This document shows, piece after piece, positions 46,852 to 56,313 of a DNA stretch of 64,000 bases (position 1 is the first letter of the stretch; each line of letters opens with the position of its first letter). Position numbers and translations under genes: made by a program. Origin of the DNA: Gongronella butleri. Taxonomy: Eukaryota; Mucoromycota; Mucoromycetes; Mucorales; Cunninghamellaceae. Where the stretch lies: assembly GCA_025201375.1 (NCBI GenBank), contig JAIWZP010000019.1:124001-188000 (forward strand), in the 5' to 3' direction. The notes below the pieces were generated by a model. That model was not told the origin of the DNA, made no database searches, and was given only the letters and a program-made list of their open reading frames with translations.

Positions 46852-47223
46852 ATGGTTTTTAGCCCCACCAAGTGCTTTTTCCGTAGCAACCAGCACCTTG
46901 TGTCGTCCGATCAGGCGCGTGCTATCTTCCGGACGCTGCGGCAGCAGTATGGCGATCTCATTGACTACAAGGTGGTCAGGGTAAACAAGCAAGATCAAGA
47001 TTCCATGGCCCCATGCTCAATTTTTTATTCTTTTGATCACTAGTGCCCCGAGTCGCAGGCGCTGCTTCGATATGGTTACGTCGTATTCAAACACCAACAG
47101 GACGCGAAACGCGCTATCAATGACCAATTCATCAAAGTGGACTCGCCACATTTTGATCGGCCTTGTGAAGTCAAAATTGAGGCGTCGCAGTCAAAGGGCA
47201 ACAACAACAACAGCAAACAGTGA
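46852..47223 (+). CDS. Small single-RRM protein
   Basis: Two exons, 46852-46980 and 47044-47223, phase 0, 102 residues. It reads as one RNA-recognition-motif-like fold: KCFFRSNQHLVSS (strand 1, RNP2-like position), ARAIFRTLRQQYG helix, DYKVVR strand, RYGYVVFKHQQDAKRAIND (RNP1-like strand 3 and helix 2), then a final strand and a basic Asn-rich tail. Only one aromatic of the usual RNP1 pair is obvious, so RNA binding is likely but not certain. Mitochondrial roles are possible; no presequence is clear. A longer in-frame start exists at 46732, but 46852 follows a pyrimidine tract and has AACCAATGG context. Convergent with calcineurin A, 115 bases apart. Confidence 0.65.
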
Positions 47224-47338
47224 TGTTCCTTTTTGTTCTGCCAAGCCCTCTTTTCACTCGCCTCTCCATTATGGCGCGCGCAATTCACGACAATGGATGC
47301 AAAAACTGGGCTTTTTTATTATTTGGATGGTGGGGATT

Positions 47339-49221
47339 TTACATGGCATGACCATGGGGTGGGCTCGTTTCGCGGCCATTGGGCGACGAGGCGATGATCA
47401 CGTCGGCGATCTTGTCCAGGGCAGGATCATCTTGCTCGAGCGCGTCCTTCATCTTGGCCTTCTCGACGTCAATGTGCATGGGCTCGCTGCTGCGCCGACC
47501 TGTTGGCGGCAATCGCTCGTTCTCAATGTCCGAGCGCCGCGCCTCTTCGAAGGATGTGATGGCTGAACGAAAAAAAAAGAATAAAATCGGGATTGAGACG
47601 GACATGGTTCGTTTTCTCTCTTTCTTTTTAATTTTTTTTTTTTACCTTGTCGGATGCCCTCTGCTCCCAATCCGAGAGTGCCGACGGGCAACTTGTCTGT
47701 GCCGCTCTTGCTCTTTAGTTCGACGACGAGTTCTGCGTTTTCGCGCAGAACGGAGAAGGCGCGGCTGACTTTTCCAATGGCCAGAATCTTTTTGCGTATG
47801 ATCTCGCGGCGGTGGTCGGCCTCTGCGCCGGCTTGCGTGCCGGCGACAAGGGGGTAGGGCTCTTCCGTCTCATTTTCGGCCGCGGCAAGCTCCTCTTGAG
47901 TACAAATGTTGAGAATGGCCAACAGCATGGACGTGATTTTCTCGCCGACAAACGGCAGACTCCATGAAAACACGTTCATGAAATTGGGCAGCCAGTATGG
48001 ATGCGGGCTCGCGTTGAATTGGCGGATGTTCAGTACGCTCTTGTCATAGCACAGCACAGCAGCCTTGTTGCCGTATACGTCGACGTAATTTGGCGCGGAA
48101 AAGATGGTCATGAGCGCGGGGAACCCTGTCTCGGTGCTCTTGCGATACATCCGATAGCCATTGGCCTGCGCCTCGTGCGCACGGATCACGGACAGCAAAT
48201 GATTCTTCTCAAGGAATTGGCACGTCGCGCGGTAGCTGAAGAAATACGAGCATCCGCGGACGTGATTGCGATCAAACTTGGGATTTTCCTCATTGTCATA
48301 ATCCTCGAATGGATCCGCCCACAGCAAATCGCACATGGTGCCGCTCGTCGGGATCTCGCGGAACCTGTCAATCTACAAAAAAAAAAAAAACACGCGTCAG
48401 CCCATGACCATTGAATTGCCTTTTTTTTTTTTTTTTTTTTACTTTTTCAATGTCTTTTAGCGTCTTGATGTTGGGTGACAGGCCGCCATGGACGCACAAG
48501 AATTGATCATTGACGACGGCGGCGAGTGGAAGGCAGTCAAACGAGTCATTGCACAAGTCATAAACGTCCAAGTTGTATTTTTTCTCGCATTCGAGTTTAA
48601 AGGTGAAATAGTTGGTGAGGTGCCTGCATTCGTGGTTGCCGCGCAGCAAGTAGAATGACGTCGGGTACCACATCTTGATGGCCCACAGGTAAAGCACGCA
48701 TTCGATGGAAAAGTAGCCGCGGTCCACGTAATCGCCTAAAAACAGGTAGCGCGTCGTTGCTGGGTCGCCACCGACCTCAAACAGCTTGAGCAAATCAAAG
48801 TATTGGCCGTGGATGTCGCCACAGATGGTGATGGGCGCTTCGAGCCGCAGCAGCGTCGGCTCGGCACGCAGAATGGGTTGCACTGCCTCGAGAATCTGCA
48901 TTGTCTGTTTGTCCGTCAGCCGGCCCTCGCGGCGAAAGTGCTCGCGCAAGAACGCCAGATCCGGATACCCGGGGCGCTCCTTGCTCCATAGCTGTTCGTC
49001 TTCGGCAACTTGAAAAGCGGGCGCTTCGACATCTTTTTTTTTTTTTTAAAAAAAAAAAAGCCGATGAGTCACGAATTTTTTCTTTTCTTTTCTTTTTGCA
49101 TGCAATTGGCACGGCTAGGGATACCTATGTTGATACGTTCGGTCGTGTAGACTGTACGGTCGCCCTCAATGGTATATTTTGTGGCATCGTCCTTGTCTTT
49201 GACAAGGATCATGGGTGGCAT
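47339..49221 (-). CDS. CNA1: Calcineurin A, catalytic subunit (PP2B)
   Basis: Calcium/calmodulin-activated serine/threonine phosphatase; with its B subunit it dephosphorylates Crz1-type factors and controls stress response and morphology in fungi. Four exons: 49221-49125, 49032-48443, 48372-47646, 47562-47339; about 545 residues. Metal-site motifs are intact: GDIHGQ, GDYVDRG, RGNHECR, and [17 protein letters not shown] and the B-subunit-binding helix around [20 protein letters not shown] follow. The calmodulin-binding segment [20 protein letters not shown] and an autoinhibitory-like ERLPP region complete the order. Intron 1 is unusual: a T-run then an A-run of about 14 directly before AG. Start at 49221 gives [10 protein letters not shown]; divergent from the acyltransferase gene. 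Confidence 0.95.
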
Positions 49222-49587
49222 GATGGGACGGATTAGAAAAAAAAAGCACAATTGTGCCCTGCTCGCTCCGTTTTTACATTAAAATAGGCATGAACATGGG
49301 TTTGAAAAGGGTGGAATTCATTGCGCTGACACCATCCAACCCTTGACCGCACGATCAGAAATTCAGAAACCAAGATTTTTGTGCGACCGACACCTGGGTT
49401 GGGCCAAAGCACTTTTTTTTTCACATGTTCTTGACTGATCATGCCTGTGCGCGGGGTAAAAGCCAATCACATGACGGCTGCGCCCGGAGATTTAAGATCC
49501 GCCATTTGGCATTTTGGGATGCCCCCTCATCCGCCCTTTGTCCCCCCGCACTCTCTTTTTCCCCCTTTTTTTTTCTCTTTCCCAACA
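49222..49587. promoter_or_regulatory. Divergent promoter, calcineurin A / acyltransferase
   Basis: 366 bases between the two starts. Contains GCCAATCACATGAC near 49461, a CCAAT box overlapping a CACATG E-box-like site, and a pyrimidine-rich leader (49543-49580) before the + strand gene. Protein binding is inferred from motif only. Confidence 0.5.
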
Positions 49588-51827
49588 ATGAAGAAACGGA
49601 CGCCTCCCCCCACGTCGCTCACTTATACCGTCTTTCAAAACACCTTTAAAGCCATCTCACACATCTTTTTTCGCGAGGTAAAGGTGACAGGGTTGCATAA
49701 TGTGCCAACAGACGGTCCTTGTAAGTGTTGTCTCCCCATTTTTTTTTAATTCTCCCCCCCCCCTTCGTCCCCTTTTTACAAAACTCACCTTTTTTTTTGT
49801 TTTCCAGGTATCTTTATCGTTGGCCCGCACGCCAACCAGTTTGTCGACGGTGTCGTCTTTTTTGGTGTGAACCCGCGGCCGTCGTACGCTATTATGGCGG
49901 CCGTATCATATCACCGTCCCCTGATCGGTCACGTCGGCAAGATCTTGAATGCGAGTATGATAAGCTACCCAGAAGAAAAAAAAAATTCAAGAAAAGCAAG
50001 CTCAGCTTGCACGAAAAAGCCCACTTTGCTGATCATTTCGTCTCATTTTGCCTCCTTTTTTGTTTTTTAGTCCCAGTGGTGCGTCCGCAGGACGTGGTCA
50101 TTCGTGGCACGGGGCACGTGATTTATGATCCTGATACGGCGCCGCACACGATTCGCGGTGTGGGCACGCAATTCACAAAAGACATCCATTCGCGCGACTT
50201 TTTGATCTTTGGTCGCAATTACAAGTTCCATGTGCATGAGGTGTTGTCCGACACCGAGTGCACGGTCACGCACGCGATCGCCATCCCCGTCGACGAACGC
50301 CAAGACCAATACTCGTACAAGATTGCCCCGCATATTGACCAAACGACCGTTTACAATGAAGTCAACAGCTACTTGAACAACAATGAGTGCATCACCATCT
50401 TTCCCGAGGGCGGCAGCCACGACCGCACCGACATGTTGCCATTAAAAGGTAATCAAGTGGAAACCAATTGGGTCACCCACGCGTCTTTTTCCTCATTTTT
50501 TTTTTTTTTTTTTGCTTTCCGTCCCCCTAAAAGCCGGCTTTGCCGTGATGGCGCTGGGCGCCATGGCCGAGTACCCTGATCTGACGATCCCCATTGTGCC
50601 TGTTGGGATGAATTATTTCCACCCGGACCGGTTCCGATCGCGTGCGGTGGTGTCTTTTGGGCAACCATTCACGATTGAGCGTGCAGACGTGGAGCAATTC
50701 CAGCTTGGCGGGCAGCACAAGCGCGACGTTGTGACGCGGTTGCTAGACAAGGGTGATGAGGCGTTCAAGACGGTGACGACGTCGGCACCGGACATGGAGA
50801 CGATGATGGTGATCCAGGCAGTGCGCCGCCTTTACATGCCGTTCCGGCACTCGCGCCCGACGATTGACCAGGTTGTGCAGATGAACCAGAACTTTGGCAA
50901 TGGCTGGCAAAAGCTCAAAGACGATCCGGAGCTGCACACACTCAGCCGCAAGGTCAAAATGTACAATGACATGCTCATGTACTTTGGCATCCGCGATCGT
51001 CAAGTGGGCCATCTTGATATGACGCCCTTTCGCGCGTTCCGCATTCTCGTGCGCCGCCTCGTCACCCTCGGCTTCCTTGCTGGCCTTGGTGCCCCAGCGT
51101 AAGCAACACAAAAACAGAAAAAAAATGAGGGAAAAAAAGAAAAAAAAACACGACGGGACGCGTGAACTCACTCTTTTTTTTATTTATTTAAAAAAGGTAT
51201 ATCATGAATTTGCCCATCACGCTGCTGGTTCGCTACATTAGCAAGAAGAAGCAGCGCGAGGCGCTTGCAGGGTCCATGGTCAAGATCAAGGCCAAGGATG
51301 TGATTGCCAGCTGGAAAGTGATCGTCGCGTCCATTGCGACGCCGGCGCTTTATGGCTTTTACAGCGTGCTGTACCTCGTGTTCCTCGTGCTGCGCCGCCC
51401 CAAGCTGAGCCTGTCGTCCAAGATGACGCGTGTCACACTTTCCTGGATTATCCAGCCCATTCTTCATTATGTTATGATGCGAATGGGTGACACAGGCTTT
51501 GACATTTACAAGTAAAGCATCCGCAAGCACACACAGAAAAAGAAAAAAAAAGAAAAAACAGAGTTTGAAACGTAGACTCACCCTCTTTTTTTCTTTTTTT
51601 TCGTAAAAAAAAGATCCATCAAGCCTCTTTTCTTGGCGCTCCGCAATCCCGAGGTGGGTCGCCTGCTGCGCGATATGCGTGCAGACTTGTCGCAGGACAT
51701 CACGGCGTTTGTTAATGCTCATGCGGACGTGCTGCTGCCCGACACGGCGAACGAAGCTGCCGCGGCAGCCACGCATCTGAAACACGACCGCGTGTCGTCG
51801 TCGCCTGCCATTCCCGTCTCTGGATGA
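49588..51827 (+). CDS. Glycerol-3-phosphate acyltransferase, SCT1/GPT2 type
   Basis: ER enzyme making lysophosphatidic acid (also acting on dihydroxyacetone phosphate in yeast), first step of glycerolipid synthesis. Six exons: 49588-49720, 49808-49954, 50071-50448, 50534-51098, 51197-51511, 51614-51827; about 583 residues, shorter than yeast Sct1/Gpt2 (about 740-760). Acyltransferase blocks: GPHANQFVD (motif I with catalytic His and Asp), ECITIFPEGGSHDRTDMLPLK (motif III region; Arg and Thr-Asp conserved), AGFAVMALGAM, and IPIVPVGMNYFHPDRFRSRA (motif IV). Two hydrophobic hairpins appear later, RLVTLGFLAGLGAPAYIMNLP and LYGFYSVLYLVFLVL. The disordered C-terminal phospho-region of yeast homologs is much reduced. 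Introns 4 and 5 end in A-runs before AG. Confidence 0.92.
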
Positions 51828-52096
51828 CCCAGTGGCTAATACCCCCTTTGCTCTCCTCCCACACTCGTTTCTTTTTCTCTCGCAAGCCTGCGTTTTTACT
51901 GCTATTTTTATTCTTTTAAAATTAATTATTTCAAAACATGTGGGTGTGGACTAGGGTGCTGAGCCAACTTGGAGATATGGCAACAATAAATGGGATGAAT
52001 TGGAGGGGAAAATGTGGACGAAATCTGCTTAGTCCATGTCTGTGGCGCGTCAAAATAAGAAAAGAAAAAAAGAAGTAAAAAAAACAATATCAAAAC

Positions 52097-53275
52097 TCAT
52101 TTTCTTGCGCTGAACCGGGGAATGCGTTTCATTTCGTTTTTACCAGGATAGGCATCGCTCGGATGGGTGGTTTGGGTGATGGCGGGCTGCTCGTGGGAAA
52201 GAAGAGATTGCGATGTAGCGGCGGAATTAGCATTGACGCGCTGCTGCTGTGTGCGCTGGTGTTGAGGAGCATTGGATGTGACTGCGGGGTCGACGGTGTG
52301 GTGGTAGTATTGGCGGTGGACGGCATCATGCATGGCAGACGAGTGGATGAGCATGTGTGGCGAGTACATGTGACCGAGAAGAGGCATGATGGAATTGTGT
52401 TGATAATAGCCATATGAGGGCAAGCTTGGGGGCCAGGATGACGTGTGCAGGTGGTGCGTATGGTGATCCGAGCCGTCAAACACGTATGCCGGGTACAATT
52501 CGGTGTGTTGCTGCTGTTGCTGCTGTTGCTGCTGTTGGGTCGCGTGCGTTGACGTGGTGATCGCAAGGTGGTGACGGTGCTGATGATGATGGTGGCTCTG
52601 TTGCTGCGGCACCTGCGGCTGCTGATAAATTGTGGTGCTCGGGCGGAGAACCATGGTAGCCAATGGCGCCGAATCAGAGTCCGAATCGTATGTAAACGCA
52701 TAAATGCTGTCGTCAGCCATGGTTGTCAGCATTTTCTCGCTTTTGGAAGACGAGTCCGCGGCGTGCTGTTTCGGATGCTTCTCGTGCTGTTCTTGCGGTT
52801 CTTGATGGTCTTGCTGTTCTTGCTGGTCTTGTTCAGGCGGCGTGGCGGCCTTTTGCGTGTCCGAGGGGCTGCTGGCATGGCGAGACGATGGCGATGGAGG
52901 CGACGCGTCGGCATTGGGCGAGTCTTCCGACGAGGCGTTGGTTGCAGAAGGCTCGTCGAGCTCCTGCACGGCCTCAGGGGAGCGTAGAGTCGCCGTTCCC
53001 GACAACGATTCGGACTTTGGCGACGTCATTGACGAATTCTCGTCGTCCAGTGTCAATTGCGGTGACGCAGATCGACCGCGCACCTTGTCCTTGGATCGCC
53101 GGTTCTGGAACCACACCTGGATGCGTCGGCGCGTGGTCCCGAGCTTCACCGACAGCTCATGTTTCTTCATTTGGCTTGGATTTGCCGATTCTGCATACGC
53201 CTTTTGCAAAATCGCAATGTGCTTTGCAGGGAACCTTTGCCGGTGTTGACTGAGGTTCTGGGGACGCGATGACAT
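52097..53275 (-). CDS. Homeobox transcription factor
   Basis: Single exon, 392 residues. A typical 60-residue homeodomain at about 9-66 has RQRFPAKHIAILQKAY in helix 1 and TRRRIQVWFQNRRSKDK in the recognition helix (Trp55, Phe56, Asn58, Arg60). It is not a TALE type, because no three-residue insertion is seen. The rest is disordered: acidic/serine patch DDENSSMTSPKSES, Gln/Glu tract, poly-His, a ten-residue poly-Gln, and Tyr/His-rich C-terminus. Such regions often act in transcriptional activation; that is inferred. Sequence-specific nuclear DNA binding is the expected role; targets unknown. Divergent from the carrier gene over 310 bases that include a long T tract. Confidence 0.92.
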   Translation of the reverse strand: MSSRPQNLSQHRQRFPAKHIAILQKAYAESANPSQMKKHELSVKLGTTRRRIQVWFQNRRSKDKVRGRSASPQLTLDDENSSMTSPKSESLSGTATLRSPEAVQELDEPSATNASSEDSPNADASPPSPSSRHASSPSDTQKAATPPEQDQQEQQDHQEPQEQHEKHPKQHAADSSSKSEKMLTTMADDSIYAFTYDSDSDSAPLATMVLRPSTTIYQQPQVPQQQSHHHHQHRHHLAITTSTHATQQQQQQQQQQHTELYPAYVFDGSDHHTHHLHTSSWPPSLPSYGYYQHNSIMPLLGHMYSPHMLIHSSAMHDAVHRQYYHHTVDPAVTSNAPQHQRTQQQRVNANSAATSQSLLSHEQPAITQTTHPSDAYPGKNEMKRIPRFSARK

Positions 53276-53529
53276 GGCAAAAAAATCAGATCGGACACGA
53301 CAGTGGAAATCGAAAAAAAAAACGAAAAAAAGAGAGAGAGAAAAAAAAAAAGTGAAAAAAAGAAATCGAAAAAAAAACGAAACAATGGATTATCCTTGCG
53401 CGTGATGTAGCCAAGAGAGAGTGAGAAAAAAAAAGAAGCTCTGTTTGACATGGAGAGCGTTGGCCATAAATTACGCTTGATTTGCTTGATTTGCTTGATT
53501 CATCGGCCGCTTTCCCTTTTTTTCCCCTC

Positions 53530-53570
<41 letters not shown>

Positions 53571-53585
53571 ACACCGCCCCGCTCC
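53276..53585. promoter_or_regulatory. Divergent promoter with 34-base T tract
   Basis: Lies between the homeobox start (-) and carrier start (+). A/G-rich from 53310 to 53440, then a T tract at 53536-53569 about 16 bases before the carrier ATG. A direct repeat TTGATTTGC occurs at about 53478-53495. Long dA:dT tracts disfavour nucleosomes, so open chromatin is a plausible inference. Confidence 0.5.
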
Positions 53586-54548
53586 ATGGTCACCTGGCAC
53601 TATTTGCTGGCGTCAAGCTTGTCTGCGCTTGTTGCTCGGTTTGTGACGCACCCCAGTAAAAGCATTTTCAGGGCCCTTTTTTGCTCCTTTTTGCTAAATG
53701 TTCGCTTTTTTTCTTCTTTCTTTTACTCGCAGTCGATACCATCAAGACCCGTATGCAAGTGGCGCACCGGCCGCTGACGATCGTCGAGGTTGTGCGTGCG
53801 CACTCGCTTTTGTCATTATACGAGGGTGTGACCGTGACACTGTGGCTATGTGCACCTGCGCTGTCTGTGTACCTGAGTGTTTACGAGAGCAGCAAGCAGT
53901 ATGGCGCTGACCAGTGGCAATTGCCCCTGACATCCATGGCCCTGCATCTCTTTTCGGGCTGTGTGGCGGAGATTGTTGCCGGTCTGCTTTTTACGCCCAT
54001 GGAGGTGATCAAGACGCGCCTCCAAGTGCAATCGCTGGGTAGCCATGACGACAACAACGGCACGTCGTCAACATTGACGCACAAACACACATGGCACGTC
54101 ATTGTCGACTTGTACGAGCACGAGGGCTGGCGTGCCTTTTACAAGGGCTATTGGCTGTCGCTGCTCGTCTTTGCCCCGCAGAGCGCCATCTACTTTGTCG
54201 TCTACGAGCAGGCAAAGATCCATTGGCCACCCACCCTTGCCACTTTTCTCTTTGGCTCTATGCTAGCAAGCTGCATTAGCGTCGCCATTGCCAATCCGCT
54301 CGATGTAAGGATCGAAAAAGAGAAGAATAAACGCATCCCGGTCGTCGGCTCATTTCCTTTTATAGGTCATCAAGACGCGATGGCAAAGCACGCGCAATTT
54401 CACCCAATACACGGTGACACAGCTTGTCATGGAAACACTAAAGACCGAGGGCATCGCAGGTTTTCTCAAGGGCACGACTGCGCGCATTTGCTGGGGTGTG
54501 CCTATGACAACCATCAGCTTCTCGCTGTTTGAGGTGTTCAAGGTCTGA
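53586..54548 (+). CDS. Mitochondrial carrier family protein (SLC25)
   Basis: Inner-membrane metabolite carrier, about 274 residues. Three exons: 53586-53655, 53733-54304, 54366-54548. The threefold signature is complete: HPIDTIKTRMQ, TPMEVIKTRLQ (Glu in place of Asp) and NPLDVIKTRWQ, with the third split by intron 2 after NPLD. Matching matrix-helix glycines appear as SLYEGVT, AFYKGYW and GFLKGTT. Six helices fit. The substrate cannot be told: contact-site residues would need alignment; an SLC25A44- or A38-like carrier are options. N-terminus is short, with no presequence, as usual for this family. Exon 1 is small and its start is the only ATG in frame after the T tract. Confidence 0.92.
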
Positions 54549-55049
54549 CTTGATGTTTAAATCGCATTTTAGATGGGCTATGGGCAATAAAAAGTCATAT
54601 GCGCAGATGTTTTGAGCTTTTTGATTGCGCGTCTGGACGCGGGACCCTGGATGCGTGCGAGCTGGTGGCGCCGCTGTCTTCGGGTGTATTCGGAGCCAAT
54701 CCTATTCTGCGCGTCAAAAAATAAAAAAAGCAAAAAATCAAAGAGTACAAAGCGCGTTTTCTCGCTATTCTTTATTCTTCCTTTTTTTTTTTCTCAGTAA
54801 CCTGAAAAGGCGAATGGCCCATCCTATCTACAGTAGCCTTGCAATATCATAGTTTGTCCATTTTATAAGCAGTATGGCCAGAAAGAAAGAACCAAAATCG
54901 ACATTTTTGGATTTTTTGGTGTTTGTCGAGCCATTGCGCGCTTTCAAATGGCTTGCAGATTTCTTGTTGTTTGTTCGTCGCGTCTGTACCATGCATTAAA
55001 ATTGTGTGCTAAAGAGATACTTGTCAAGAAAAATCGCAAATGGCCAATT
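54549..55049. other. Intergenic after the carrier gene
   Basis: Contains the carrier 3' UTR (AATAAA at about 54586) and AT-rich sequence. No gene seen before repeat R1 copy 4. Confidence 0.5.
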
Positions 55050-56080
55050 TATGGCATTTTGATCGTTTGTCAGCACGTGGACAAGATTTCAAGGAACGCC
55101 GACTCTTTGGGATTGCAAATATCAGGCTTTCTCGTTCAAATGAACCCACTCTGGCACCTTTGCGACCACTAGATGGCTCACAATCACCATTTTCAAAAAT
55201 GACGGATTTTCCAAGGGGTACAATCAACGACCTGAAAATCCAGAAACTTAGGTCCGCGGATCGCCACACCATTCACATACATGGTAACGTCGCCTCCAAA
55301 ACCGACAAAAATGAAATAAAAACCAAGGGTCGATGGACAAGGTCTGGAGAAAAACGCGTTTTGGGCCGCATTTTCCTCACAAGGCCAAGTCAACGAAAAC
55401 GGCACGTAGCGCCTCAAAATAAAAACCATCAGAAAGAGCACGAATTGAAGAATGCGTAGACGTCGGTGATTTCTGAAAAAGATGATTTTTTTTGGCATTT
55501 TTGACGCGGTTTTAAAATCATAGACAATATTTGACGCGTGATAAACCGCGTCAGACGTCGTGTTACACGCGCCTGTTCTTTTAAGTTTCATGCATTTGAC
55601 ACATCTCTTGCTGATGGACGCGTCGGCGCGGCTCGATGGAAGCATTTTGACCGCGTCATTCGTGTTTGAAATAAAATTTAAAATCGCTGATTGCTCGAGA
55701 TTCAACAGACAATATTGCCGTCTTTTTTGGCATTTTTGTTGATTTCGCCATGCGATTGTTCTTGTGTGCAGCTTGGTACGTTTCTGGAAACCTCGATTTC
55801 CAATTTTCATTTTAAGACCTCGCTACTGTAACACAAAATTTTGATTTGCGTTTTGCGAGCCCAAATGTACTTTTTTTACAGCTGCACGCCTTTTAGAAAC
55901 GGCTTTCCTCGCTGGCGTCGCCACGATGAGACGTGTTTTGCGGCTTCGCCATCCCTGAAGGGTAGTCAAATGGGCGATTCGTTGCTAAAATGACCAATTG
56001 AGAAAAGCGCTAATCAAAATCTTGTCCAAATGGCTCGTAGTTTGATACCAACTGATGCTTGACACAGAGATTCGTCTTTT
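55050..56080 (+). repeat. Dispersed repeat R1, copy 4
   Basis: Most complete copy together with copy 1: TCGTTCAAATGAACCCACTC, a CCAAGGGGTACAATC block, GGTCCGCGGATCGCCA, hairpin at 55533-55552 (GACGCG, loop TGATAAAC, CGCGTC), CTTGCTGATGGACGCGTCGG, and an end near CTTGTCCAAATGGCTCGTAG that matches copy 3. It lies between two convergent genes and carries no conserved frame. Confidence 0.85.
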
Positions 56081-56313
56081 AATGTTGTCCTTGTCGCAGA
56101 ATCCGCCAGTTATTCCAAGGTACATGCCGATTAAACAGCCCACGTTCGTTTTTTTCGCTTATTCATCTCCTCAATGGTTGGAATCATCATGCCATTTGAC
56201 ATTTTTTTATTGGATGAAGAGTCGCTGGACAATATAATACAAGGTGGGAAAGGTGGGGGGGGAAGAGTGTAAAATAGAAGAAAAAATAAAAAAAAAAAGG
56301 TGGAAGGCGTGTG

